A stretch of DNA of 64,000 nt from Acidobacteriota bacterium (GCA_003223325.1 QHYS01000023.1:35787-99786), one strand, 5' to 3'; positions 48,620-59,582 are shown, numbered from the stretch's first letter. Notes: generated by a model not told the origin, from the sequence alone. Made by a program: numbers and translations.

Positions 48620-48728
48620 GTGGTCATCCCGAGCGATCCACCTTGGATGGAGAGCAAGGGATCTGCCTTCGGTCACGGTAAGGGCCAGATTCCTCATCGT
48701 CCCCAGGCGGACTGCTCGGAATGACAAC
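48620..48728. repeat. Full-length dispersed repeat copy between two co-oriented genes
   Basis: GTCATCCCGAGCGATCC at the left end and GCTCGGAATGACAACG at the right are inverted to each other, with AGGGATCTGCC and CAGATTCCTCATCG between. This is the clearest copy, and it separates two genes likely to work together. Confidence 0.6.
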
Positions 48729-48754
48729 GAGCCAAATGACGCATTAAATCCTCT

Positions 48755-49861
48755 ATGCGCCTGGGCCAAGCTACACTCCGCGAAATTCAGATGCCGCTCG
48801 TGCGGCCCTTCGAGACGAGCTTCGGCCGCACTGCGGACCGGCGCATTCTCCTGGTGGAAGTCGATGCTGGTGGCGTGGCCGGCTGGGGCGAATGCGTGGC
48901 CGGCGAACGGCCTTCCTATTCCCCCGAGACCATTGAGACCGCCTGGCACGTTCTGCGCGATTTCATCTGGCCCGCCCTGGTTCGCAAGGAATTTTCGGCT
49001 CCGGCAGACGTTTGGGAAATGCTCTTCCCCATACGCGGCCACAACATGGCCAAAGCGGCGATCGAGGCCGCCGTTTGGGATGCTGAAGCGCGCCAGAAAA
49101 ATCTGCCTTTATGGAAGCTTCTCGGCGGCACGCTGGAAGAGATTCCCTGTGGCGTTTCCATCGGCATTCAGGAAAGCGACGAGGAGCTCGAGCGCGTCGT
49201 GGAAAGGGAATTGGCTGCCGGCTATCAGCGAATCAAGATCAAGATCAAGCCCGGCTACGATGTGGGGCCGGTCGCGCGCCTGCGGCGGCGCCTTCCCAAG
49301 ATTCGGCTGATGGCGGATGCGAATTCGGCTTACAGACTGGAAGATGCCGCCCGACTTCGCGAACTCGAAGCCTACTATCTGATGATGATCGAGCAGCCAC
49401 TGGGCTGGGACGATATCTGGAGCCATGCCGAATTGCAGCGCCAGCTCATGACTCCGATCTGCCTCGACGAGTGCATCCATACCGAAGAGCACGCGCAAGC
49501 TGCCATTGCGCTGGGCGCCTGCCGCATCATCAATATGAAGCTCGGCCGCGTGGGCGGATTCACGCCGGCGCGGCGCATCCACGATCTCTGCCAGGATCAC
49601 GGCATTCCCGTCTGGTGCGGCGGCATGCTCGAATCCGGAATCGGCCGCGCGCACAATATCGCGCTCTCCACGCTCGCGAATTTCACGCTGCCCGGCGACG
49701 TCACGGCCAGCAAGCGCTATTGGACCGAAGACGTCATCGATCCCGAAGTGACCGTCACGCCACAAGGAACTATTCGCGTGCCCCCAGGCCCGGGTATCGG
49801 TTACGAGCCTCGGCGCGACCGCATCGAGCGGCTCACCGTTCGGCGCGAGGTCCTGCGCTAG
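48755..49861 (+). CDS. menC: o-Succinylbenzoate synthase / N-succinylamino-acid racemase (enolase superfamily)
   Basis: 368 residues, enolase-superfamily barrel. Catalytic set: KIKIK (161-165, first general base in KxK), Asp188 in MADANSAY, Glu213 in IEQPLG, Asp238 in CLDEC, and Lys262 in NMKLGRVGG. It matches the OSBS/NSAR group: the same active site makes o-succinylbenzoate in menaquinone synthesis or racemises N-acylamino acids. No other men genes are near, and an upstream GNAT gene favours the N-succinylamino-acid racemase role, so the menC symbol is a family label. Confidence 0.88.
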   Translation: MRLGQATLREIQMPLVRPFETSFGRTADRRILLVEVDAGGVAGWGECVAGERPSYSPETIETAWHVLRDFIWPALVRKEFSAPADVWEMLFPIRGHNMAKAAIEAAVWDAEARQKNLPLWKLLGGTLEEIPCGVSIGIQESDEELERVVERELAAGYQRIKIKIKPGYDVGPVARLRRRLPKIRLMADANSAYRLEDAARLRELEAYYLMMIEQPLGWDDIWSHAELQRQLMTPICLDECIHTEEHAQAAIALGACRIINMKLGRVGGFTPARRIHDLCQDHGIPVWCGGMLESGIGRAHNIALSTLANFTLPGDVTASKRYWTEDVIDPEVTVTPQGTIRVPPGPGIGYEPRRDRIERLTVRREVLR

Positions 49862-49864
49862 TCC

Positions 49865-50893
49865 ATGGGTGCTGGCCGCACCCTTCGAGGCTCGGGGCAG
49901 GCGGGCTCTGGAAGAGACGTGGCGGAACGACATTCCTCATCTTCCCTGTGGATTTTCCCCGCCATGGTTTTCCTGATCTTCGTGTGGTCCTTGAACTATA
50001 TCGTCGCCAAAATCGGGCTGCGCGAACTTCCAGCGCTGGCGCTGGGATCGTTTCGAGTGGTCACGGCCGGGATCGTGTCACTGCCGGTGCTGCTTTTGCC
50101 GCGGACACGGAAGAGACAGGGAATTAAAGTAACAGTTCAAGTATTGGAGCCGGGAACGAAAAAACTGCAGATGCTTTGGACGATCTCTTACCTGGGCTTT
50201 TTCGGCGTCGTCTTGAACCAAGGCTGCTTCACGGTGGGCTTGAACTATACCTCGGTCAGCCACTCCGCCTTGATTATCGGCTGCGCGCCCATCTTCATAT
50301 TACTGTTCTCGTGGGCTCTGCGACTCGAAGCGCTCACCCGGCGGAAAGCCATCGGAATGGTGCTCGCTTTTGTAGGGGCTGCGGCTGTCGGCGCGGAGCA
50401 GGGCGCGAACGCCAGCACTAGCAACTTTCCCGGCGACCTACTCACTCTTATTGCTGGCGTCGGGCTGGCGCTTTACACCGTGTTGGGCAAGCGATTGTTT
50501 GCGGAATATAGCCCTGTGCGCCTGAGCCTGCTGAGCAATATCGCCGCGGCGGCTCTCGCGTCGCCCATCGCCGTCTGGCAGATTCGCGCACTCGCCCGCG
50601 CCGGCCGTCTCGCCACAATTGGCCTCGAAGGCTGGGGCGCCGTGATCTACATGGGCGTGCTGGCCTCGGCGGTTGCCTACGTTTTGTATTTCTGGGCGCT
50701 GCGCTTTATGACGCCGGCGCGCTTGGGTGCGGTAAGTTATCTCCAGCCGATTGGCGCGACACTGTTGGGGCTGGTGTTGCTCGGCGAACCCATCACGCGC
50801 CGCGTGGCCCTCGGCGGGCTCCTGATAATCGCCGGCGTCTACGCCATCGAAACCCACCCTGGCGATGCTCAACCCGAGCAGGAATTAGCCTAG
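49865..50893 (+). CDS. EamA-family (DMT) permease
   Basis: 342 residues, 10 membrane helices in two EamA repeats (about 30-165 and 185-335). Helix blocks FLIFVWSLNYIVAKIGLRELP and LQPIGATLLGLVLLGEPITRR are typical. Such proteins export amino acids, metabolites or nucleotide sugars. It starts 3 bases after the racemase-like gene, so it is co-transcribed and may export or import the relevant amino acid. The N-terminal 25 residues look non-conserved; a GTG at 49919 is a plausible shorter start. Confidence 0.85.
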   Translation: MGAGRTLRGSGQAGSGRDVAERHSSSSLWIFPAMVFLIFVWSLNYIVAKIGLRELPALALGSFRVVTAGIVSLPVLLLPRTRKRQGIKVTVQVLEPGTKKLQMLWTISYLGFFGVVLNQGCFTVGLNYTSVSHSALIIGCAPIFILLFSWALRLEALTRRKAIGMVLAFVGAAAVGAEQGANASTSNFPGDLLTLIAGVGLALYTVLGKRLFAEYSPVRLSLLSNIAAAALASPIAVWQIRALARAGRLATIGLEGWGAVIYMGVLASAVAYVLYFWALRFMTPARLGAVSYLQPIGATLLGLVLLGEPITRRVALGGLLIIAGVYAIETHPGDAQPEQELA

Positions 50894-50905
50894 ATCCAAA
50901 ACTGA

Positions 50906-51316
50906 CTATCTGATTCCGCGCTGTCTCTTCACCTTGTTCTGTTCGATCCGAGCCTTCACGAGCTTTTTTAAAAGAGAGGTAGGCAGAGGATTGTCCACGG
51001 GAAAACGGATGGTTCCCTTGGATGTAGAAAAGCCCTTCAGCTCGGTTGCGAACTTTCTTGGCAAGGCCCCGGGAAAGAAACTGCAATGATTCGCGAATGC
51101 CGCGTAACCCACCAGCCATCCTTTGAACTTGAAGCTCGGAATCCTATAACCGATCGTCTCGGTGGCCTCAGGCGGCACAACGGATCGAATCACTCTGCGA
51201 ATCTGGCTTAAGGTGGTTTGAGCTGGTTCCGGAACTCCCGCGAGGTATTCGTCCACACTCTGCGCGAGCTTGTGTTTCGCGGCCGAAGGGCGACTATCGG
51301 ATTTCGCTTTTTTCAC
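50906..51316 (-). CDS. DUF1801 family protein (YdhG-like)
   Basis: 136 residues. A DUF1801 fold: SVDEYLAGVPEPAQTTLSQI, RSVVPPEATETIGYRIPSFKFKG, then YAAFANHCSFFPGA and GTIRFPVDNPLPTSLLKKLVKARIEQN. Members have been linked to intracellular iron handling (frataxin-like fold), but this is not established for this protein. Convergent with the EamA gene; no operon. Confidence 0.85.
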   Translation of the reverse strand: MKKAKSDSRPSAAKHKLAQSVDEYLAGVPEPAQTTLSQIRRVIRSVVPPEATETIGYRIPSFKFKGWLVGYAAFANHCSFFPGALPRKFATELKGFSTSKGTIRFPVDNPLPTSLLKKLVKARIEQNKVKRQRGIR

Positions 51317-51862
51317 CCAGCTAATACCTCACAGCTAATCTAACACCCTGCATGAAAAATCTCATAGGCTCGGCCACATTCGCCGGCCGTTTGTCGGAAT
51401 TCGGTAGGCATGGTAGGCTTCGGTCCTTGGAAATTCGCAAGGGAACTTCCGAGTTGGTTGCGTTATCTCACTCAGGATCGGCTGCCGCTGCATGAGAATA
51501 TTCACTGTAAACGACCGCTGACTGGAAGTCAGAGGCTTTTCACTGGAGAGCATGCGCGACCATAGCACAAAGATCAGACCGCCATCTCCGCGAAATTGGC
51601 CTTACCTCTCGGGTTCGGCACCTGCGTTCCCCGAAGGCCGTTGTGCCGGTTTACACCGGGCGACCAGCCCGGTCGCCGTTGGTCAAACCTACGACGGCGA
51701 AGGCGGCATTCGCTTGCGACCGCGCCTAGGTCCCAGCGCGGGGCGTCCGGATCGCTCCGGCAAAACACAAGCGGCAGTGCCATTTGAGTGCGGTGACACC
51801 TTGGCATACAAACGCCTCCTCCCCCGACTGAAGTCAGGGGTTTCCGGCGCAAGGAATTTTCT
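51317..51862. other. Gene-free region with IS200/IS605-like end
   Basis: 546 bases between the divergent DUF1801 and cytochrome P460 genes. The right part ends in a hairpin typical of IS200/IS605 elements (listed separately). A second, weaker hairpin (CTGACT GGA AGTCAG, about 51520-51534) may mark a left end. Open frames here encode no recognisable protein. Confidence 0.4.
51822..51840. mobile_element. IS200/IS605-like terminal hairpin (remnant end)
   Basis: CCCCGACT pairs with AGTC-A-GGGG leaving one unpaired base, within the context CCTCCTCCCCCGACTGAAG and TCAGGGGTTTCC. Imperfect hairpins with a bulge and this sequence are characteristic of IS200/IS605/TnpB element right ends. There is no tnpA or tnpB gene nearby. 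The end lies 22 bases before the cytochrome start, so the element decayed or was a non-autonomous copy. Confidence 0.5.
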
Positions 51863-52435
51863 ATGAAAACGAGAATTCTGGTCGTAGTGTCGCTGGTGTG
51901 TCTGTGTTCGACACTACCCGCTCAGCGGACGCAGCCCGACCAGCCGCGGTTCACGCGTGACGGCCAGCTCATGAGGCCGGACAACTATCGCGAATGGATT
52001 TATCTGAGCTCCGGGCTGGGAATGACCTATGGGTCCGCCCCGAATGCCGTAAGCGAACGCTTCGATAACGTCTTCGTTACGCCGCAAGCCTACCAGGCTT
52101 TCCTCGCGACAGGCGCATGGCCCGACAAGACAATGCTTGTCCTGGAGGTCCGCTCCTCGGCCAGCAAAGGTTCGATCAATAAAGGTGGACACTATCAGGA
52201 GGAGATTGTCGGTTTCGAAGTGCATCTCAAAGATGAGGGCCGATTTCCGACCAAGTGGGCGTTTTTCGAGTTTGGCACCTCGGCGAGGATGGCTCAGCCA
52301 CTGCCGTCCAAGTCGAACTGTCAGACGTGCCACTCGGCGAATGGCGCCGTAGACCAAACCTTCGTGCAGTTCTATCCGACGCTGATCCCGGTAGCCAAGG
52401 CCAAGGGTACGTTCCAGCTGAATAGCGACAAATAA
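51863..52435 (+). CDS. Exported cytochrome P460-family protein
   Basis: 190 residues. Signal peptide MKTRILVVVSLVCLCSTLPA, then the P460 fold: WIYLSSGLGMTYG, FDNVFVTPQAYQAFLATGAWPD and KWAFFEF, ending with the heme motif CQTCH (153-157). Cytochromes P460 oxidise hydroxylamine or bind NO using a cross-linked c-heme; the crosslinking Lys cannot be confirmed from sequence alone. AAGGAA 6 bases upstream supports the start. It would act in the periplasm. Confidence 0.85.
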   Translation: MKTRILVVVSLVCLCSTLPAQRTQPDQPRFTRDGQLMRPDNYREWIYLSSGLGMTYGSAPNAVSERFDNVFVTPQAYQAFLATGAWPDKTMLVLEVRSSASKGSINKGGHYQEEIVGFEVHLKDEGRFPTKWAFFEFGTSARMAQPLPSKSNCQTCHSANGAVDQTFVQFYPTLIPVAKAKGTFQLNSDK

Positions 52436-52499
52436 CAGTTGCCACGATGCATCGGCCATCCTAGCCTCAGGCCATCGGACCTTCGCGCACACTGATCTC

Positions 52500-53639
52500 G
52501 TGAACGCCTCCACTGCCGCAGAACGAAACACCAAACGCATTGCGATTATTCCCGGCGACGGCATCGGTAGGGAAGTCATACCAGAAGCGGTACAAATACT
52601 GCGAGCCGCCATCGCCAAGGGCAATCGTCAGGCTGATTTCGTGGAATTCGACTGGGGCGCGGAGCGCTTCCTGCGCGAAGGCACCACGCTTCCGGCCGAC
52701 GCTGTGGAGATGTTCCGACGCGATTTCGACGCCATTCTTTTCGGCGCCGTGGGCGATCCTCGGGTGCCGTCGAATCGCCACGCCGCGGACATTCTGCTGG
52801 GCCTCCGCGCCAAGCTCGACCTCTACGTGAACGCTCGGCCAGTGGAGTTGCTCGATCCGTCGCTCACGCCTTTGCGGGATCGCGGCGAAAGCGATATTCG
52901 CTTCATCATTTTTCGCGAAAACACGGAAGGACTCTACGCGGGCGCGGGCGGCCAATTCCGGCGCGGGCATCCCGAGGAAATCGCCATTCAGGAAGACATC
53001 AACACGCGCCGGGGCGTGGAGCGCATCATCCGTTACGGCTTTGAATATGCCCGCGCGCGCAAGCTGGGCAAAGTGCTGATGAGCGATAAATCGAACGCGC
53101 TCACCTTCGGCCACGAGCTCTGGCAGCGCGTTTTTGCGGAGGTGCATCGCGAATATCCGGAGATCGAGTCGCGCCATCTTTATATCGATACTCTGGCTGC
53201 CGAACTGGTCCGCGATCCGAGCCAATTTCGCGTGATTGTGACCTGCAATCTCTTTGGCGATATCGCCAGCGATCTCGCGGCGCAGTTGACCGGCGGATTG
53301 GGGCTTGCGCCCTCGGGGAATATTCATGCGGGGGAGGTTTCGCTATTCGAGCCGGTGCATGGATCGGCACCGAATATCGCCGGGAAGGGCATCGCCAATC
53401 CCATGGGTGCCGTGCTTGCATCGGCGATGCTTTGCGATCACATTGGCTGGAACAATTTGGGAGACCTGCTGCGCGCGGCCGTGCGCGCGGCCGTGCGCGA
53501 ACGGCAGACCACGCGCGACCTTGGCGGCACACATTCGACGCGCGAAGTGGGCGACTGGCTTGTCGAATACGTGACGAATCATGCCGGGAGAGATCCTTCA
53601 CTCCTCCACCCCAGCACTCGCAAAACCGGCGTGCGCTGA
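52500..53639 (+). CDS. Isocitrate/isopropylmalate dehydrogenase-family protein
   Basis: 379 residues. Nucleotide-binding N-terminus IAIIPGDGIGREVIPEA, substrate loop IFRENTEGLYAGAGG, Lys in VLMSDKSNAL, and NLFGDIASDLAAQLTGGLGL with the metal Asp, followed by FEPVHGSAPNIAGKGIANPMGA. It belongs to the 3-isopropylmalate/tartrate/isocitrate group; leuC/leuD are absent here, so the substrate (isopropylmalate, tartrate or homoisocitrate type) is open. GTG start 52500 lacks a strong ribosome site. Monocistronic between the P460 gene and the rhomboid. Confidence 0.88.
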   Translation: MNASTAAERNTKRIAIIPGDGIGREVIPEAVQILRAAIAKGNRQADFVEFDWGAERFLREGTTLPADAVEMFRRDFDAILFGAVGDPRVPSNRHAADILLGLRAKLDLYVNARPVELLDPSLTPLRDRGESDIRFIIFRENTEGLYAGAGGQFRRGHPEEIAIQEDINTRRGVERIIRYGFEYARARKLGKVLMSDKSNALTFGHELWQRVFAEVHREYPEIESRHLYIDTLAAELVRDPSQFRVIVTCNLFGDIASDLAAQLTGGLGLAPSGNIHAGEVSLFEPVHGSAPNIAGKGIANPMGAVLASAMLCDHIGWNNLGDLLRAAVRAAVRERQTTRDLGGTHSTREVGDWLVEYVTNHAGRDPSLLHPSTRKTGVR

Positions 53640-53654
53640 GGACCGCGGATTCGC

Positions 53655-53735
53655 TCAGGATGACCCCGCTTTATTGGTCATTCTGAGAGGCGGTCTTTCG
53701 AGCGAAGAAACTCTCTGAAGATCTGAAGAGATGAC
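53655..53735. repeat. Divergent dispersed repeat copy
   Basis: GGATGACCCCG, then GGTCATTCTGAGAGGCGG and GAGCGAAGAAACTCTCTGAAG. It shares the GTCATTC-TGAG end with the family but differs inside. Confidence 0.4.
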
Positions 53736-53758
53736 CAGCGACGCATCCGAGGCGGTGA

Positions 53759-54460
53759 TCAACCGCTGGCGCCCCAAAAATCGTACGGGCGGCGGCTCTG
53801 GCGCAGGCCCCACACCAAAAACATCCCCAGAATAAACCCGCCGATATGCGCCCACCAGGGCACGCCACCTTGATTGATCTGCCCTAGCGTGCTCAGCCCG
53901 CTCAGGAACTGAATCACGAACCAGTAGCCCAGGATCAGCAGCGCCGGAATGCGCATGGTAAAGAAAAAGAAGAGCAGGGGAATCAGCGTCAACACGCGCG
54001 CGCCGGGAAACAGCACAATATAGGCTCCCATCACCCCCGAGATAGCTCCGCTCGCGCCAATCGACGGAAGCCGCGAGCCCCAGTTCACCACGATTTGCGC
54101 CAAGCCAGCGCCTATGCCGCATATAGGGTAAAACCCGAGATATCGCAGATGGCCCAGCCGGTCCTCCACGTTTCCGCCGAACACCCACAGGAAAAGCATA
54201 TTCCCGAGAATGTGCAGAAAGCCTCCGTGCAGAAACATACTGGTTATCAGCGGCACGATCGCCGGCCCCAACTGCGCTCCGGGATGGGCCAGCGCTCGCT
54301 CGGCACGCACGGGTACCAGGCCGAACTGCTGCACCAGCAAATCTCCCGCGTGAGGCGGCAGCGAGAGCTGGTAGACGAACACGAGAAGGTTCGCCGTGAT
54401 CAGCAGAATGTTGATGATCGGAAAGGTGCGGCGCGGCGTTTCGCTGCGTAGAGGTATCAT
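53759..54460 (-). CDS. Rhomboid-family intramembrane serine protease
   Basis: 233 residues with seven membrane helices. The catalytic Ser lies in SIGASGAISGVMG (GASG motif) and the His in WWAHIGGF of a later helix. FLHGGFLHILGNMLFLWVFG is the conserved oxyanion/His-rich helix 2. It cleaves membrane proteins within the bilayer; the substrate is unknown. The start is the ATG at 54460, close after the PfkB gene stop (54469) on the same strand, so the two are co-transcribed. Confidence 0.9.
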   Translation of the reverse strand: MIPLRSETPRRTFPIINILLITANLLVFVYQLSLPPHAGDLLVQQFGLVPVRAERALAHPGAQLGPAIVPLITSMFLHGGFLHILGNMLFLWVFGGNVEDRLGHLRYLGFYPICGIGAGLAQIVVNWGSRLPSIGASGAISGVMGAYIVLFPGARVLTLIPLLFFFFTMRIPALLILGYWFVIQFLSGLSTLGQINQGGVPWWAHIGGFILGMFLVWGLRQSRRPYDFWGASG

Positions 54461-54468
54461 TCACAACT

Positions 54469-55530
54469 TCACTTTCTTCTTGAAGTATGCCTTGCGCTAC
54501 CAGCGGCCTTTCGAGCGGACCAGCGGCGCAGTTCATGCTGGCTATAGAGCCGTTCGAGGCGCGGTCCCTCGCGCCGAAGCTTCTCGATTTCGCCCACCGG
54601 GCGAATCCCGCCGCGAGCGCCTAACGCCGTGCAGTTTAGCCCCGCGGCCGCGCAACTAAATTCAAGTATTTCTGGAAGTGCATCGCAACGCAGCAGCGAA
54701 TAAGCGAATCCGGCATGAAAGACATCGCCCGCTCCGGTCGTGTCTACCGCATTCACGCGGAAGGCCGGGCAGTAGTAGAATTGCGTTCCATCCCACGCGA
54801 GGGCGCCGTCCCGTCCGAGAGTTGCGCCTGACACCCGGCAGCCAAAACGACGGGTGATCTCTGGGAGCGATTCGAGCAAGTTCCCCATACCCAGCAGGCG
54901 TTCGGGGAAATCCCGTGAGCTGATCATAAAATCCACATGTTCAAGTAATTCTTGAATACCGGGATAGAGGTTATCGAGATCTGCGGTGACCATCGCGCCC
55001 GCCTCGCGAGCCCAGCGCGCCGCCGCAGCCGCTGCGGCGCAGGGATGTCCATCGACGTGGACGAGGCGCGCACCCCGAATCCATTGCTGAGGCAACTCCT
55101 CGGGCCGCAGATCGAGCCGGTCGTCCCGCTGCCAGAGAATCGTGCGTTCGCCGCTGCATTCATCAACGATGATGAAGGCCAGCTGGCTCGCGCAATTCGG
55201 CACCTCGATCAGATGCGCCTCGACGCCCTCGCGAGCAAATTCCTCGCGCTGCAGCCGCCCTGCGGAGTCGCCGCCGATTTTGCCCACGTAGCGGCAGCAC
55301 AATCCCCAGCGTCGGCAGGCCACCGCTGCCGTGGCCGCTTGTCCTCCAGGAAGCAAGGAGAACGAGAGGATCTTCGTCTTAGAGTCAAAGGCAGGGAAGC
55401 CAGGCACACGAATCAACGTGTCAGTCGCATTGAGCCCGACGGAGACGATGTCGGCGCGATCCGCAGCGCCTGGTTTTGCGGCGGCCGCATGCGCATGGCC
55501 TCGACGCGCGCTGTATTTGCCCGCAGACAT
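54469..55530 (-). CDS. PfkB-family carbohydrate kinase
   Basis: About 353 residues. After a low-complexity N-terminus of about 25 residues, the ribokinase-like fold shows DIVSVGLNATDTLIRV, LLPGGQAATAAVACRRWG and, near the C-terminus, VDTTGAGDVFHAGFAYSLL, the anion-hole and catalytic Asp region (DTTGAGD). It phosphorylates a sugar or sugar-like compound with ATP; the substrate cannot be told. Several starts are possible; ATG 55530 is used. Divergent from recO and co-transcribed with the rhomboid gene. Confidence 0.87.
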   Translation of the reverse strand: MSAGKYSARRGHAHAAAAKPGAADRADIVSVGLNATDTLIRVPGFPAFDSKTKILSFSLLPGGQAATAAVACRRWGLCCRYVGKIGGDSAGRLQREEFAREGVEAHLIEVPNCASQLAFIIVDECSGERTILWQRDDRLDLRPEELPQQWIRGARLVHVDGHPCAAAAAAARWAREAGAMVTADLDNLYPGIQELLEHVDFMISSRDFPERLLGMGNLLESLPEITRRFGCRVSGATLGRDGALAWDGTQFYYCPAFRVNAVDTTGAGDVFHAGFAYSLLRCDALPEILEFSCAAAGLNCTALGARGGIRPVGEIEKLRREGPRLERLYSQHELRRWSARKAAGSARHTSRRK

Positions 55531-55678
55531 TAAGCTAAAGACTCTATGCAATTGGCAGGGATTTGCAAGCGCCGCATCAGCCACGTTGCGCGGCTCGCTG
55601 CGCTGTGATAATTACATTCACTTGCGTTTTGCGGCGCGGGTCCGCTGGGTGTTGACGGTCGGCGCGCCGACAACGTCG

Positions 55679-56424
55679 ATGCCGGTTCGCGAATCCGAAG
55701 CGCTGATTCTCCGCAGCTTTCCGCTCGGCGAGGCCGACCGGCTGGTGAGTTTTCTCAGCCGCAGTGAAGGGCGCATGCGCGGCGTGGCCAGCGGCGCGCG
55801 CAGAACCAAGAGCCGCTTCGGCTCGACGCTCGAGCCCTTTTCCTACGTGCGCATGTGGTTTTATGAGCGCCAGACGCGGGAACTCGTGCGCATCAATCAG
55901 TGCGAGCTGATCGAATCGTTTCTGGAGGCGCAGCGTGATTACGCCGTCAGTCTGGCCTTCGCGCTGGTGAGTGAAGTGACCGAAGCCGTGCTCGGCGAGC
56001 ACGAAGTCGCCGAACCCAACTTTCGTCTGTTGCTGGTAATTGCGCGAGCCATCAAAGCGGGCGCGAAACTGCCGCTGCCGCTGGCCTATTTCGCGTTTTG
56101 GATTGTGCGCCTCGGCGGCTGGATGCCCGCGCTTGATCGCTGCTCGCGTTGCGGTGCCGATGTTCACAATGCTCGTGCCTCGATGGCCAGAAGCGGGTTG
56201 TTTTGCCCCAACTGCACGCTTCCGGGGCAGCGCACTATATCTCAGGAAGCACTTCAACTCGCTCGTCGGATGGCCAGCGAGAAGCTAGAGCGATTGATGA
56301 AAGCCAATTTCGCCACTGCGGCCATAGATGACGTGAAGGATCACATGCTGAACTTGGTCGAGCAGCACATCGAGAAGAAGTTACAGACCCGAAAGATGAC
56401 GGCCGATGAGCCGGGGCAACTTAA

Positions 56425-56428
<4 letters not shown>
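55679..56428 (+). CDS. recO: DNA repair protein RecO
   Basis: 249 residues. The N-terminal OB fold has [21 protein letters not shown] and [23 protein letters not shown], followed by a helical region. A zinc-finger-like set CSRCGADV and CPNC matches RecO proteins with Cys ligands. RecO loads RecA on SSB-coated gaps in the RecF pathway. The ATG at 55679 starts at the conserved N-terminus; earlier in-frame codons are non-conserved. Its stop overlaps the glyQ start by 4 bases (GTGA). Confidence 0.92.
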
Positions 56429-57413
<985 letters not shown>

Positions 57414-57417
<4 letters not shown>

Positions 57418-59582
57418 AGTCGGAAGCACCGACCCATTCAAACAACAACACAAAGAGAGAATTCGCCCAGTTCTTCTTGGAAGTCGGATGCGAAGAGATA
57501 CCCGCGGGCATGATTTGCGGCGCAGCCAAGGAACTTCAAATAATCCTTAACAAGTATCTCGCACTGGAAAAGCTGACCGATGGCACGGAGGTTATCGCGT
57601 TTGGAGCGCCCCGGCGGCTGGTGGCCACGTGCCCGCATGTCTGGCTCAAGCAGGAGGACATCCAGCGTCAAATTACCGGCCCGCCGAAATCGGCCGCATT
57701 CGACGGACAGAATGCACCCACTCGCGTGGCCCAGGGCTTCGCCGCCAAATACGGGGTAGGAGTGGAGAAGCTCTTCGTGGTGAGCACGCCGCGCGGAGAA
57801 TACGTGGCCGTCGAGCAGCTCGTCGCGGGGCGAGCCGCCGCGGAGCGCCTGGCGGAAATTGTTCCCAGGGCGATCGCGGAGATCCCCTGGCCCAAGACGA
57901 TGTACTGGACGGGCGCTTCGGGCCTGCGCTTCATCCGGCCGATCCGCTGGGTGGTGGCATTGCTCGGAGGGCGCGCGTTGCGCCTGGAGATCGCAGGTGT
58001 GGCAGCGGGCGCAGCTACCACGGGCCATCGTTTCCTCGGCAAATCTTCGATTGCAGTCAGCAGCTACAACGATTATCTCGGGAAGCTCGAAAAAAACTAC
58101 GTTTTGGCGCTACCCGCGAAGCGCCACGAGAAAGTGGACCGCGAGCTTTCCAAGCTCGCGGCGGGGAAGGGGCTTCGCGTCCATGCGGATGCGGCGCTCT
58201 TGGAGCTCGTCGTCTATCTGAACGAATATCCGTCGGCGATCTTGGGGAACTTCGATCCTACGTACCTGGAGTTGCCGGAAGAAATCCTCATCACCGTCAT
58301 GCGCGATCACCAGAAATATTTTGCCCTTCGCCGCCGCGATGGCCGCCTGGCGCCGAACTTTCTCGCGGTGATCAACCTCGATCGCGACGCCAAGGGACTC
58401 GTCTGCGCCGGACATGAGCGCGTCCTGCGCGCGCGCTTTGCTGACGCCAAATTCTTCTGGGAGCTCGACCAGAAATGTCGGCTCGCCGACTATCTGCCCA
58501 AACTAGCGAGCGTGGTCTTTCAGGCCAAGCTTGGTTCCTACGGAGAAAAAGTTGAGAGAATCCGCGCGCTCTCGCGCTGGTTCGCCGAACAGTGGTTCGC
58601 TCGTGGAATTCAGCAAGCTCGCGTGGCCCATGCCGACCGCGCCGCCGAACTGGCCAAGTGCGATCTCGTTACGGGCCTAGTCCGCGAGTTTACCGAACTG
58701 CAGGGAATCGTCGGCGGCCTCTATGCAAAAGCTCAAGGAGAACCTGAAGAAGTGTGTTGGGCTGTCTACGACCACTATCGGCCCACCGGACTCGATGAGC
58801 CGACGCCCAGAAATCTTACCGGCGCCACGGTCTCCATTGCCGACAAGCTCGATACGCTCGTCGGCTGCTTCGCCGTGGGCTTGGCGCCCACCGGTTCAAG
58901 TGATCCTTTCGGTTTACGACGCGCCGGTTTGGGAGTCGTCAAGATCATTCTCGAGCGCAAGCTGCCAGTCTCGCTTTCTGAATCGATCTCCGCTGCCGCG
59001 CGCGGCCTTTTCGGCTATTCGCCGAAACTTAAAGTAACACCTGAAATAGAGAAATCCGTTGGTGATTTCCTCGTTGAGCGCGCCCGTTATGTTTTCCTCG
59101 AACGCGAGGGCTTCGCGTACGACGAAATCAACGCCGTGTTGGCCGCGGGCGCCGACGATCTGGTCGATGCCCAGGATCGCATCGCCGCCGTGCGCGAAAT
59201 TCGCAAGACGCGAAACTTCGAACCGCTAGCAGTGTCCTTCAAGCGCGTGCGCAAGATTCTCGAAAAAGCGGGAAGCGAAAAGAAATGGCGCTTTCCCGCG
59301 GTGCGGCCGGAATTATTTCAAGAAGAAGCCGAACGTAAGCTGCACGCCGCCGCACATCGCGTGGCCGCCGAGGCCCAGGGACACAAAAAGGTTCGAGGAT
59401 ATCGGGAAGCCTTGCAGGGAATCGCCAAGCTGCGGCCCGAGGTAGACGAATTTTTTGACCGCGTGCTCGTCATGGCCGAACAGGAAGACATCCGCCGTAA
59501 TCGCCTGACGCTGCTCGCAGAGCTTCTCAGCGAATTCTCCACGATTGCGGATTTCTCCGAAATCGTCGCCGCCGAGAAGTGA
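57414..59582 (+). CDS. glyS: Glycyl-tRNA synthetase beta subunit
   Basis: 722 residues, full length. Typical GlyS blocks are [70 protein letters not shown] and [15 protein letters not shown], followed by the HD-like and anticodon-binding (DALR-like) C-terminal part. It completes the heterotetrameric GlyRS. The ATG overlaps the glyQ stop (ATGA). Confidence 0.96.
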
